From positions 8,762,932 through 8,826,931 of the forward strand of contig NC_068920.1 of the NCBI RefSeq assembly GCF_023091745.1: DNA of 64,000 nt, written 5' to 3'. Positions 32,555-43,989 of this stretch are shown piece after piece. Within the stretch, counting starts at the first letter, position 1. Every line of letters begins with the position of its first letter. The notes beneath the pieces are model-generated. The model searched no databases. It saw only the letters and a list, made by a program, of their open reading frames with translations, and was not told where the DNA came from. The position numbers and the translations under genes are program-made. The DNA is from Budorcas taxicolor (lineage: Eukaryota; Chordata; Mammalia; Artiodactyla; Bovidae).

Positions 32555-32890
32555 TGTGGTGGGGATGAGTCAGGCACTCGGGATCGACATGTACACACTT
32601 CAGTTCAGTTCAGTTCAGTCACTCAGTCGTGTCCGACTCTTTGCGACCCCATGAACCGCAGCACGTACACGCTACTTTACATCAAATAGATAACCGCCAA
32701 GAATCTACCACACAGCAGAGGGAACTCTGTTCAGGACTCTAAAGATCTAAAAGGGAAGAGAATCTGACAAAGAATGAATATATGGATATGCATAGCTGAG
32801 CCACTTTGCTGTGCAGCTGAAACTAACACAGCATTGAAATCAGCTACACTCCAACAAAATGAAAGAGAGAAGCATCTACATAAACAAAAA
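32555..32890 (+). mobile_element. Artiodactyl L1 3' UTR, sense, with a nested insertion
   Basis: Wording of the cetartiodactyl L1 3' end: GGGGATGAGTCAGGCACTCG, CAGCAGAGGGAACTCTGTTC, GATATGCATAGCTGAGCCAC, TTTGCTGTGCAGCTGAAACT and CAGCTACACTCCAACAAAAT. It is interrupted at about 32600-32663 by a BovB/SINE tail. No coding sequence is left. Confidence 0.8.
32598..32663 (-). mobile_element. BovB or Bov-tA 3' tail, antisense, nested in L1
   Basis: CAGTTCAGTTCAGTTCAGTC then GTCGTGTCCGACTCTTTGCG and ACCCCATGAACCGCAGCA is the shared 3' end of BovB and Bov-tA, read in antisense. Flanks ACATGTACACACT (left) and GCACGTACACGCT (right) look like a decayed 13-bp target-site duplication. Only about 65 bp inserted. 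Confidence 0.82.
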
Positions 32891-33376
32891 TAGGGGGCAG
32901 GGTGACTAGTTGGGGCGATGGGGTGCATCACAGTTGGACCAGCCCAGGAGAGGCGTGGGCACCCCAGGTGCCCACCTCCAGCCCCAGAGCGTGCTACGTG
33001 TGATCAGATGGCCTGTGTTGCTGAGAGGCGACCTGAGCTAGCCAGGATCCTGCCCTGAGTCCTCTGTGGGTGATCACAGGGTCTTGGACACAGACATGCC
33101 CTGGCCTGGGTCCTTGAAGCATTGTCTCCTGCCACGGACATCCCTGGACACACAGGGTGACCAGCGGCCCCTCTGCCCAGGCCTGAGGGGTTTGCAGGAG
33201 TGAGGGGCCTCTGGTTCTAAGTCAGGGACTGTCCTGGGTGGTCTGGGATGAGCTGGTCACCCTAAAAGGTCATTACCCTTCTTCCTGTACGGCTTCAGAC
33301 GGAGAAAGGAAGGTACTGGGTTAAAATCCCTGTGGACAATCTGCAGGAGGCAGGAGCGTCTCTGAGAAGCCTGGGG
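32891..33376. other. Unassigned sequence
   Basis: No recognised repeat or gene; moderate GC. Confidence 0.45.
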
Positions 33377-33754
33377 CCAGAACACAGGCCTGTCTACCAG
33401 GTTTAGGCCTCTGTGCTTGCAGAACATGGGCCTGTCCATCAGCTTTAGGCCGCTGTAATTGCAGAACGCGGGCCTGTCTACCAGCTTTAGGCCGCTGTGC
33501 TTGCAGAACGCGGGCCTGTCCACCAGCTTTAGGCCGCTGTGCTTGCAGAACGCGGGCCTGTCCACCAGCTTTAGGCCGCTGTGCTTGCAGAACGCGGGCC
33601 TGTCCACCAGCTTGAGGCCGCTGTGCTTGCAGAATGCGGGCCTGTCTACCAGCTTGAGGCCACTGTGCTTACCGAACGCGGGCCTGTCTACCAGCTTTAG
33701 GCCGGTGTGCTTGCAGAACATGGGCCTGTCTACCAGCTTTAGGCTGATGTACTT
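33377..33754. repeat. 42-bp minisatellite, exactly 9 units
   Basis: Nine end-to-end 42-bp units fill 33377-33754 with no length change. The consensus includes CTTTAGGCCGCTGTGCTTGC, AGAACGCGGG and CCTGTCCACCAG. Central units are nearly identical and the outer ones more diverged, as expected when an array is homogenised from the middle. Since 42 is divisible by three, one frame per strand stays open: minus gives a 14-residue repeat (GLKLVDRPAFCKHS) within a 207-codon frame (33257-33880), plus gives MQNAGLSTSFRPLC-type units within 183 codons (33459-34010). Neither matches a family I know. Confidence 0.97.
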
Positions 33755-34292
33755 ACATTTAGGGGCCTCCTTCCTTCTCCCTCTGCGCCCCCTCCTTCCC
33801 TCCCCTCCTTCCTGCCCTCCTCCCCTCCTTCCAGCCCTGGACATTTCACTTGATGCCAGGTTCCCCGGCCAGTGGAGCACTCAGGCCCGAGCCTGGCCCC
33901 TGGGAAAGGGTCATCTCCCCAGGCTTGTTGTTTTTGCCACACACGATCTCCTTAAACAAGTGGCCTCAGCAAACTCACCTACTCATTGTTGCTTGTTTGT
34001 TTGCTTTTGAACTGTCTGTATACAGAGGAGAGGGATTTATTTTGCCAAAAAAAATCAAGGACAGCATCATCTACCCGGCCGGGCAAGGGATCAAAGCTCA
34101 GAGATGTGGTTCTGGCTCCTGTGATATCACGTCTCCGACCCACTGTCCTGTCAGTAAGGCGGGCAATAACCTTGTCCCCTTCCTCCTCCTGTGCTTCTGG
34201 AATTCTAGCAGGGACGTGGCTGTTAAGATTTCATGGAGAGGCTCAATACAAGATGGATGTTAAAGAATAGGCAAGATTCTGTTAAAGATAAG
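33755..34292. other. C/T-rich tract followed by unassigned sequence
   Basis: 33768-33840 is almost purely pyrimidine (CCTTCC/CCCTCC words) and directly adjoins the 42-bp array. The remainder, including an A run near 34046-34054, has no recognised repeat or gene. Confidence 0.6.
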
Positions 34293-35000
34293 ATGAAAGA
34301 GGAGAGTGAAAAAGCTGGCTTAAAACTCAACATTTAAAAAACTAACATCATGGCATCTGATCCCATCCCTTCATGGCAAATAGATGGGGAAACAGTGGAA
34401 ACAGTGTCAGACTTTATTTTGGGGGGCTCCAAAATCACCGCAGATAGTGGTTGCAGCCGTGGAATTAAAAGACGCTTACTCCTTGGAAGGAAAATTATGA
34501 CCAACCCAAATAGCATATTCAAAAGCAGAGACATTACTTTGCCAACAGAGGTCTGTCGAGTCAAGGCTATGGTTTTTCCAGTGGTCATGTATGGATATGA
34601 AAGTTGGACTGTGAAGAAAGCTGACTGCCGAAGAACTGATGCTTTTGAACTGTGGTGTTGGAGAAGGCTCTTGAGAGTCCCTTGGACTACAGGGAGATCC
34701 AACCAGTTCATCCTAAAGGAAATCAGTCCTGGGTGTTCATTGGAAGGACTGATGCTGAGGCTGAAACTCCAATACTTTGGCCACCTGATGCAAAGAGCTG
34801 ACTTATTGGAAAAGACCCTGATGCAGGGAAAGATTGAGGACAGGAGGAGAAGGAGATGACAGAGGATGAGATGGCTGGATGGCATCACCGACCTGATGGA
34901 CGTGAGTCTGAGTAAACTCTGGGAGTTGGTGATGGACAGGGAGGCCTGGCGTGCTGTAGTCCATGGGGTCGCAAAGAATCAGACACGGCTGAGTAACTGA
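34293..35000 (+). mobile_element. BovB (RTE) LINE 3' end, sense, 5'-truncated
   Basis: About 700 bp from just after the polymerase active site to the true 3' end (CATGGGGTCGCAAAGAATCA then CTGAGTAACTGA). Highly similar to the copies at 26.4-27.0 and 10.5-9.8 kb. Flanking duplications were not found by eye. Confidence 0.92.
34350..34859 (+). pseudogene. BovB ORF2 C-terminal fragment
   Basis: A 169-codon open frame retains the post-palm region of BovB ORF2: IKRRLLLGRKIMTNPNSIF, MVFPVVMYGYESWTVKKAD, FELWCWRRLLRVPWTTGRS and YFGHLMQRADLLEKTLM. It ends at a TGA after an RRRR run. The YADD active site and everything upstream are missing because of 5' truncation, so no enzyme activity is possible. 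Confidence 0.88.
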
Positions 35001-35957
35001 AGAACACCACCCTCTTATGAGGACTCTGGAGTGCTTATTTTAAAAATCACAGAGATATGAGAGTAGGATAACCTTGCCACCAGACGCAACCAGTGTGAGA
35101 GGAAGGTTCCTGCCTCACTCTCACTCGGACCAGGAGCCGGGCCTGGGACAGACGATTGTCACCATCCGGAGCGCACACATCTGGGCTGTGACTCTGGCCC
35201 GCCGGGCAGCCCAGCTCGTTTCCTCCAGGGGCTTTCCTGGCCGAGTCATTTGACCAGGTCTGGGGTGCCGAGGACAGAGCGGAGACTCAGGACACTCAAG
35301 CAGCAGGTAGGCGGCCATATGGGGAGCCGAGCCTCAGGGGCCTGCTGGGCTGGTGAAGGGACGGCCAGTCGGCCCTGGGCCTTCTGCTTCAGGGTCTCAG
35401 GTTCAAAGCCCCGAGGCTGGGGACTGTCCCCCAACCTGGAGGCAGCCCGAGGGAATCTTCAGCAGCTCCTCAGTGGAGGACACCCCCAGCGCTATCCCCA
35501 TGGGCTCGGTGGACTTGAGTCCTGCTGGGACAGGAGCAGCGGGAGCAGGAGGCAGATGGGGCGAGTCTGGTCGGAGCCCCGCCAAGTCCATGTCGGGAGA
35601 GCGTGCTGCCTTCGACCTCCATGCGGTGGTCCTCACATCACACCTCCCATGCCCTGGACAGGCAGGAAGGGGCGCCATCGCAGGGCCAGGCCCTGTTCCG
35701 TCCTGAATGGATGGACGGATGGACAGACAGGTTTCCTGCTGGGGAGTCAGAGCCTCTCACTCCAGGGTGGGGTGGGGAGGAGGGTAGAATTACTGCGACT
35801 CTGTCCCCCCACCCCCCCGCCAGGAGGAGGCTGCCTTGACCTTTCTCCGGTCTCCACCCTGCACCGGCAGGTTCTGTCCCGCTTGGTGACATCTGTGTGT
35901 GTGCACATGTGGTGACCGTGAACACAACACACTCTCTCTCACACACGCACATGCATG
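35001..35957. other. Unassigned GC-rich sequence
   Basis: GC-rich, with frames over 100 codons on both strands (221 codons plus at 35250-35915) and no family resemblance. No exon pattern recognised. Confidence 0.4.
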
Positions 35958-35990
35958 CACACACACACACGCGTGTACACATGCACACCT
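35928..35990. repeat. Interrupted CA microsatellite
   Basis: CA-rich words with a pure (AC)6 core at 35959-35970, flanked by CT and CG/TG interruptions (CACGCGTGTACAC). Possible length polymorphism. Confidence 0.85.
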
Positions 35991-38900
35991 GGGCCACCTC
36001 CGGGTTGGGGTACAGGCGGCAGCGATCTGCTTGTAGCAGCTCCAGGAGTCTTTGCAAGCCCCCGAGCCCAGGGCGTCCCTGCTGATCATCTTTTTTTTGG
36101 CCTCAGAGAGTGTGTGGCTGGCTACACCAGGGAGCAGGGAGCTTACGTGCTGATAGGCGCAGCAGGGCTGGAATGGGCAGCATCTCCTCCACAAGCTCGG
36201 GGACGGTCACAATCGTCTGCTTGACCCCTGCAGCCCCCATGCGCCTGCTGGGGATTCCTCAGGCCGGGACCTGGAGGCAAGGGGCTGTGAGGTGCGGAGG
36301 GCGAGGTTGCTCGTCCTGGACGTGCACAGGGCTGCCCTGTGACCCGTCCTGTGACTCACAGGACGTCCATCTGAGAAACGGGCTCCAGGCAGTTCGTGCC
36401 CTGCAGTCCCTGGTCCGGGTGGGCCCCCCAGTGCCCCTGAAAGAACCTCCAGAAGAAACTTCAGTGCAGACTGCCTTAGGGAAAGTTTGCCAGAAATGTG
36501 TATTTTTAAAGATACACTTCATGGACCAGGAACTTAGGTGAAATTTCCTGCCAGTTCACCCCACAGGACTCTTCCCAGGTTGGAAGGAACTTGAACTCAG
36601 CTCTGAAAGCCTGTGATCGCTGCTCCATGGACACTCATGGGGAAGTTAGTTTTCTGTGTCAGAGGAGAAAACACCCTTGCCTGGGAATGGGAACTGGAAG
36701 CAAACTGAATTTATTATGAAATTACTTGAAGGAAATGTCTTCAGCGTCATGTAGATACATCAAGATTCCTCCCGCCCTTTTTGGTTTGAAAACCAAAATC
36801 AGTTTTAATGGAAGTAATCTGAAATGAGCGGCCTCTGTAAACTACTGCGGTCTTAGCACCAGCCAGACCCTTTATCCCGCAGTTTGAACAGATGGCGCCA
36901 CTGCTTCTGGCGCTTATTCTGCGCTGTGTGGAGGTGCCCCTCCCTGCGCGAACACGGCCGTCCGCTCACGGCCCTGGGCTCCGGTCAGCAGGGGCTGCGC
37001 CTTCTGCCGGCATCCCCTCCCCTTCCTGGGCCAGGGGCTGCCCGCGCCTGCCGGGGCCCCGGCCAGGCGGCACTGGGATGACCCATCAGAACCAATGAGC
37101 ACCCTGAGGACAGGGTGGACTCCAGCTGTCCTTGCAGACTGTGGGCCCTCTGAAGCCCCCTGGAGGTTTGTGGCTGAAGCGCCGGACTTGGGGGAGGGTC
37201 CCCCCTCTCCTGAGTGTGTGTTGATGGGCCGTGAGCGACGGCACACCTGGTCCCCGGGGGGCTGAGGCCGCACGGCGGGAGGGCGAGGATGCCCTGGTGG
37301 CAGAGCCTGGCGTGTGAGCGCAGAAGCCCCTGTGTGGGGCCTGGGCGTGGGGGCCGCTGGCGGGGGGCGTTGCCGCAGCCAGAATGCTGTGCGCCAGCCT
37401 CTCGTCTCGTGGACTGGGGGCTCCAGGGGGGCATTTTCAGCCTGCACCCAAATGGCTCCCAACCTGCGGGGCTCCCCACCCCCGGAGCCCAGGAGCCCTT
37501 TGGGGCTGTGTCTGAGGGTCAGGACCTGGGGAAGGACGCCTTTCTCTTCCCCTCGGTAGAAGTGACCAGTGACAGCAAGTCCCGCCTTGCCTGGGGCCGG
37601 TGTGACCGAGACGCGTGCCGTTTCTCGGGGTCCCTCTGGCAACTCCCTTCATTGCCTCAAGTCTCATTTTCTTAATGGAAACTGCAGCAGCTGCTCCAAG
37701 GGGCGCACGCACTCTGAAGGGTTAAGGCTGGTTGAGACATAGGCTGGTATGATTGATATTTTTACTTATGTTAGAATTTAATTGAAATACTTAGTTTATT
37801 GCCACCAGTTAATCCAAGTTATTTTTTCCCTCGTTAAGGAACATGCCAACAGCTGTAATTTGATCATTTTTATATGAACCAAAATAGACTTTGGCTTCAG
37901 GACGGGAGGAGGGACAAAGGTGTTATTCCCTTTCAAAACTGGCCTGACAGTTTAACTAGCAAAGTTAACAGAAATGAGAAGAAAGAAATTTCATAGGAAA
38001 GAAAAGCTATGAAAAGCCTGCGATGTTTTCACAGGAACCTGCCTCGTCCCTGCCTCAGCTCCCAGCATGGACAGGGCGCTCTCAGACCATCTGACAGTCC
38101 CCTTGCTGGATGGGGTGGCCGCCGAGCTGCGGGAGCCAGAGGGGCCGGTCGCAGGGAGGGGGCGGCATGTCCCAGACGGGCCGGGGTTCCATGCCTGCAG
38201 CACAGCCCAGCCCCCTGGGCCCCCGTGCGGCCCCGAGGCCCTGGCCCAAACCTGCTCCTTAGCCGCAGGTGTGGACGGGCCCCTCCAGCCAGCCTGAAGC
38301 CAGCGTCCCCGACCACACGCCCACAGGGGCAGGCTGGGCAGGAAGCAGTCAGCCGCGGAGAAGAGACCCAGCCCCCGCGCCGAGGTGCTTCCTGCCTCGT
38401 TGGGCGTGCAGTGCCCGCAGGTGGTGGGCTTCAGATACAAGACTGCGGGACCAAACGTGTCCGGGGGTCACTGTCGTCCTACCCGGCGCTGCTCAGCTGG
38501 CTCAGGTGGATGTCAGACGCACATGATGAGACTGGGAAGACGGGAGGTACGAGGCCTTGGTACCAGTCAAGCCTTGGACGCGTTCCTGAGGGCGTTTCAG
38601 GCTCGTGGAGTCTGTCCGCCGCCCCCACCAGCACCGCCTCCATCAAGGTCACCCCTCCAGTGCAATCTCGCCCCTGCCAGCGCCCCCTGCAGGCCCCTCC
38701 GCAGGCCCGGGCGGCGGGGGCAGCCTCAGCCTCAGCAGGGGGCGGGGGCGCACAGGCCTGGGGTCGGAGGAGACGCGGTCGAGTGAGGTGCTGCCTCCTG
38801 GGTCCAGGTCGCAGCCAGCTCCCTGTTCATCCCACGTGGTCCCTGCACTTGGCAGTGATCAACCATAAAGACCGTAATGTTTCCTTCTTCCTGCTCCCAG

Positions 38901-39004
38901 GGACGTGGCCGATATTATTTATTTATTAATTAATATTTATTTATTAATAAAGCAAAGTTGGCGAGGGGCTTGGAAAGCAGTTCATAAACACAGAGCATCG
39001 TGAC
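35991..39004. other. Unassigned sequence, mostly GC-rich
   Basis: About 3 kb with GC-rich, CpG-containing blocks near 36880-37080 and 38030-38830, and AT-rich DNA at 37730-37980 and 38910-38955 (TTTATTTATTAATT words). Long overlapping frames (242 codons minus at 36914-37642; 306 plus at 38009-38929) lie in low-stop GC-rich DNA and show no domain. No named repeat. Confidence 0.4.
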
Positions 39005-39064
39005 CCTTGTGGATCCGGGGACTTTATCCTTGTGGATCCCGGGACTTTATGATTTTTTTTTTTT
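39005..39064. repeat. 23-bp tandem duplication followed by a T run
   Basis: CCTTGTGGATCC.GGGACTTT repeats at 39005-39027 and 39028-39050 with one mismatch, then a T run to 39064. Confidence 0.9.
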
Positions 39065-40880
39065 TACGTGAGATACAGCAAACGCTTTAATCAAAATGCC
39101 TTCTTACTCTAATGAAAACCACTCAAAAGCGGTCAGTTTACTCAACAAAAAGGAGCGCTCCACTTTCCAGCGGCCAGGCCTGCCGAGCGGGGCTGGGGCG
39201 GGGGTGCGGTGGGTGGTCCGCCAGCTGCTCCCCTCGCTGGCGTGTGGAGGCTTGGAGTAGGCTCTGGTTCCCGACCTGCCCTTTCACACGGGGAGTCGCG
39301 GGTGCAGGTGGAGAGCTGTGGAGCCACGACTACGGGTGAGGCGCCAGCCCTCTGCTCAGCGCTGGGTCACCTGGCAGGTAGCTCTGAGCCCACGGGGCCC
39401 TGTGGGGTCCCTGGGGGGCCAGGAGCATCTTGGCTGTTCCCGCTTCACTCCTTATACAGCCACTTTGGGGGTCAGGAGTCTGCAGAAAATGTTTCTGCGA
39501 GACCAGATTTCTGAATTTTCTGCAAAGATGTTTAGAGGTGTTTATGCTGAATTGTCTGAATGAAGCACTTGGACGCCTGGCGTCGCCCAATCTGGTATTA
39601 TTTTGCTCTAATGCAGGTCCTGGCAGAGAGCGCGGTGATGTGATCTGGCCTGGTCCCCCGTCCTCCCCCCTGCTCTGAGGATTGTCAGCAGCCCCCCACC
39701 CCCGCTCCAATGCTGAGTGCCAGGGCCTCATGGCTCAGGAAGAACGTGGCCTCTGCCTCAAGCTTTGCTCAGGCCCCTGCCCGCCCTGGGCCCTGCGGGA
39801 GCTGCTCTCCAGGCTGGGGGTCCTCGGGCTCCCAGAGCCTACGGGAGACGGGTGGACAGGAGCAGGGGGAGCCAGCGCTTCTTCCTACCCACGCCCGTCT
39901 GCGTCTCCCTCCGCTCACTCGGGGGCGTGCTGAAGGTGAGCTGGCAGCCTCGGTCTGGGGGTCCGGGTTCTGGCAGAGCCTCCCACTCGCTCCCCATTCT
40001 GCTGTGTCTCTCCAGCCTGGCTCCCGCAGGCCGTCACCCGGAATCCGTACCCTGCTCTTCGCTGCCCATCTGCCTTCTCTGCCGCAGCATCGTGCGTGTG
40101 GGAGCCCAGCCTGCCTGTCGCCGGTCCACCGTGCCCCGCTTCCCCACCCCCGGCACACCCGGGAGGCCGGGCCGCTCCAGCCACATGCTGCTCAGCTGCG
40201 GGGTCGGTGGGTGACGGCCTCGCCGAGGTCGTGGGTGCCTCACGGGCCTTGCCCGGTGGGACGTTCGTGCATGGAGACACCCAGTGACTGTTTGGAGCAC
40301 GAATCTATGCTGGAATGAATGAGAGAAGAGACGGGAGCTGGCCTGAGCGTTTCCCTCCAAGCACCCACCAATGACGCATCAACCAACCAGCGGAATAGCC
40401 TCTTCACTAGGTTGCCAGCGGAGAAACCCAGCAGGTGCCGTGCTCACTGGGAGTAAAGCACCGTCCCCAGCAAGGTCGGGGCCCCCGGACACAGGGGACA
40501 GCACCGCCTGAACACACAGAGGACAGGCACCAGCCAAGCTCAAGTCAAGGAGCGCTTTTTCCAAGTAAAGACCTGGACTTTTCAAACGTGTCGAGATTGT
40601 GAAAGACGAGACGGTTGTGGCTGAAGGACTGGTGCTCTGAACCCACAGGCAGCCCTGGGCCTGTGAGGATGGGTCCTGCACCTCAGTCAGGCAGGGGATG
40701 CGATCAGTGAAGCTCAAGGGGGACTTGAGGGCTGATGGCACCGTTGGGTCAGTGGGATTCCTTGATGTTGATGGTTGTATTGTGTTTACGTGGAAAAATG
40801 ACACTGTTTGTAGGAAAGACACAGTCAAGTCATGAGCGCTGGAGCATCCTATGTGAGGCTCATCGCGGCGCGGTCCAGGA
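39065..40880. other. Unassigned GC-rich sequence
   Basis: GC-rich, with several overlapping frames over 120 codons (202 plus at 39710-40318) and no recognised protein. No named repeat, except a possible L2-tail-like end near 40265-40322. Confidence 0.4.
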
Positions 40881-41222
40881 GCACACACGTGCATACACAC
40901 ATGCACACACACGAGTGCACACACACGAGTGCACACGCACACACACACGCACACACACAAGTGCACACACGCACACACGTACAATGCACACACGCGCGAG
41001 TGCACACATGCACACACATGCATGCACCCGCACACACATGCACGTGCACACGCACACATGAGTGCACACGCACACACACATGCGCACGTGTGTGCACACA
41101 CATGCGCATGCACACAGACACACACACATGCAAGTGCACACACGCACATGCACACACTCACGCGCACACATGCGTGCACACACGTGCACCCGCACACATG
41201 CACACACATGCACACGCACACA
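40881..41222. repeat. CACACG/CACATG array (alternating purine-pyrimidine)
   Basis: About 340 bp of CACACA with frequent CG, TG and GAGTG interruptions, so nearly every step alternates purine and pyrimidine. Words such as ACACACACGAGTGCACAC recur. Frames through it give His/Thr repeats (plus) or Cys/Val repeats (minus) and are by-products. Such tracts can form Z-DNA under torsion. Confidence 0.95.
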
Positions 41223-42020
41223 GAGGTGCAGGCGGTGAGATGAGGTGTAACCCCTAGGGAGTCTGGGTGCAAAACATTAGGAAGCTCTCTGGCCCTCCAT
41301 GTCCCTCCCAGGAAAAAGGCCAGGAGGGATGCCACAGGGCTTGGGCCAGACCCAGGACCGCTGCACCGGAGTCTGACCACCCAGCACCCGGTGGGGGATG
41401 GCCCCAGGGTAGGGGCAGCAGGTCAGGCTGCCTGACCCGTAAAGCCAACCCGTAAAGAGGTGACGATTGTTGAGTTGCTGGCGTCCCTCTTGTTTCATCC
41501 CCCGAAAGCAATTTCAGCCGCTTCATAGTGCTGACCTCGTGCAGGGCACCTGTGCCTGTGAATGCCTGGTCTGTAAGCATTTTCAACGGCCTGAGGGCGG
41601 GTCCGGGCCCCCAGCTGCCGAGGGCCCCGGGGCAGGCACAGCTGCTTGGCTGACAGATTTGGACATGTGCGGGGCAGTAAACAGGAATGAATTTTCCCTA
41701 ACCTTTATGAGTCAAATATTTATTTTTGGAATATTAACAAAATCAAAAGAATTACGGGGTTCTTTTAATTTTGAGTCAAAACACAGTGACTCTCAGCTTT
41801 TAAGAAATTTTATTTAATGGGTCGTATTAAATTGGAGCAGAAACAAATTCAGAAATTCTGGGATTTCTTGCCAGTGTATACAGCACTGAGGAAAGATTTT
41901 TTAAAAAATCTTTAATGCTCTATAAAAGAGGTAACGAGATCCTGCTTTCTATAAACCGTCCATCAGATACTGATGACACCATTAAACCTCCCAAGTATTC
42001 TGTGGATAGAAAGCTCTAGG

Positions 42021-42021
<1 letters not shown>
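41223..42021. other. Unassigned sequence
   Basis: GC-rich to 41660, then AT-rich (A/T runs at 41880-41915). No gene or named repeat recognised. Confidence 0.45.
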
Positions 42022-42064
<43 letters not shown>

Positions 42065-42067
42065 GTG
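42022..42067. repeat. TG microsatellite
   Basis: A pure (TG)19 run at 42022-42059, one C interruption, then three more GT steps. A likely polymorphic marker. Confidence 0.98.
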
Positions 42068-43059
42068 GGCTCCCCGCTTCCCTCCTGGAAGCACATGCCC
42101 TCAGGTAGGAGGATGGAGGGGTCGCTGTTTTCTGGGAACAGCACATGTTTTTAGTAACAGACAAAAGGAAATTCACGCTTTCTCTGGGGTGGAGATGGAT
42201 GAACTACAAATCTTCCCAAACGCAAAGAACTGTTTCTGCTTGTAGACTGCAGTTTCAGAAAGAGAGTCCCTAGATGCCAGTCACATTGTCTGAGAAATGC
42301 TTTACCTCTGGGCCCTCTCGTGATCATGCGTTGCTGGAGAACTTGGTATAAAGGCGACTTGACACACAAAGCACCCAGCACCAGCTACAACAGGTCCTGG
42401 CCCACAGCAGAATGAAAGTTCAGGCCCTTGTTCAAAAGGATTAAGGATTTCAGAGCCGAAACGTCAGCCTCCACACACACCGGGCCCTTTGCGGCCGCCT
42501 GGGTCTCCCGCCTGTGAGTCTGTGTTTCCATAGTCAATAACGGTCAGTGAGTGAGCCCCTGCTGAGATCAAGTTTTAATTTGAGTCTCTAGCCAAGTTCA
42601 AGGAAAAATTATTATCATTATTTTCAAACCAGTAGTCGCAAGTAAGACTTCACAGTTTGAATCAAAGGACTTTGTGGTAAGAAGTTTTCAGAACCTTAAT
42701 AAGTTTCACAGCTTGTCAAAAATAAACCTCTCTCCTCCTTTGTAAAATAGAGCTATGACATTTAAGCATTCAGGGCTGGAAGGGGGCTCTATTAGGAGCC
42801 CTCCAAGTTAATGAAATAAGACCCCTGAAAATACAGCGACTGGGAATCTGAGTCTGCCCCTTGCACCCAATTCTTGACCCCTTCTTCTGTCTTAAATTCA
42901 TTTCTGTGTTTTCTCTCTCGTGAGGTGGGTACCTGACTCCATAGGAAAAAATAAATCAGTTGAGTGGATTGACAGACTGGTTACAGGTGGCCGTCTGGAA
43001 GCAAAGGGGGCAAGCCTCAGCTCCCAGCCCCCCACAGGCTGCCCACAGAGAGGCTGAAG
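42068..43059. other. Unassigned sequence
   Basis: No gene recognised. CCTTTGTAAAATAGAGCTATG near 42736 is MIR-like but too short to call. Confidence 0.45.
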
Positions 43060-43620
43060 AATCGGTGAGCTGTGGACAACAGAAACTCTAACACACTTAC
43101 ACACCGCTGGTCAGAGTGTAAACGGTCTTGCGGAGCGCAGCTGCAGCTTTGCAACTTAGCCATTCTGTTTAAATATTTATCTCACAAAACTGTGTGTGTG
43201 AGCTCCAGGAGACGATTTAAAAAACAGTCATGGTAATATTCTGTGTAAAGATCCCAAACTGGAAACAACAACCAAACCTGTACAGAAAATGGACAAATGC
43301 ACTTTTGGATATTTATGGCCTCAGATGCCGAACAGCAGTGAGAAAGAAGAAAGCACAGCTACCTGTGTGGATGGTGGAGGGAAGAGTCACAGAGTTGCAG
43401 AAAAATGCAAACAGGCTGATGTCTCACGTGTCAAGTTACAGAGACCTGAAGAACGCTGCTTGAGGGTGCATATGTATAAGAAACATCGATGATACAGCTA
43501 AAATCCAGGACGATGATTACTTCAGGAGGAGACTGGGTGTCACGGGGCTGGGGGCACTCAGGGACGAGGAGGGGTGCAGAACTGAAGCCACTGTGGTGAG
43601 ATTCAGCTGCTGGCGTGGCC
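43060..43620 (+). mobile_element. Old L1 LINE 3' region, sense
   Basis: L1 wording in order: ACACCGCTGGTCAGAGTGTA, CCCAAACTGGAAACAACAAC, AAATGGACAAATGCACTTTT, then CAGCAGTGAGAAAGAAG and GCTTGAGGGTGCATATGTAT. This covers the ORF2 end and early 3' UTR. It is eroded, with no useful frame. Confidence 0.7.
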
Positions 43621-43989
43621 ACTCTCGGCGCCTTACGGTCAGGTTGCGTCTACCCCCCTGTGTATCTGTCTATCATCTCTCCATCCATGTATTCCTTTCT
43701 CAGTGGGGTGCAGTTCATAAAAAATGCATAGAGAGTCAACGTGGAGGACACTGACTCAAGACACCACATACACACTTGTCTTTTTCAGGACATTTAATAA
43801 TTATGAGAGAGAAATGTATAGGGAGAACACAATATTGAGGTTCTTTGCATCTTATCAGTTTATTCCTTATCTTACATCATCAATTTGAACTTCTGTTTGG
43901 CTGTATTTAACTGAAAATTCCATGCTAAGTGGTTCATATGAGAAAGACGTTCATGTTTGTTCCACCTAAAAAGGAGGTAGGTCACTAGG
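43621..43989. other. Unassigned AT-rich sequence
   Basis: Ordinary AT-rich DNA; no recognised element. Confidence 0.4.

Noticed and set aside
33377..33754. CRISPR-like array
   Set aside because: Units are contiguous 42-bp repeats without unique spacers, and the genome is a mammal's.
38009..38929. 306-codon plus-strand frame
   Set aside because: It lies in GC-rich DNA with few stops, competes with other long frames on both strands and has no recognisable domain.
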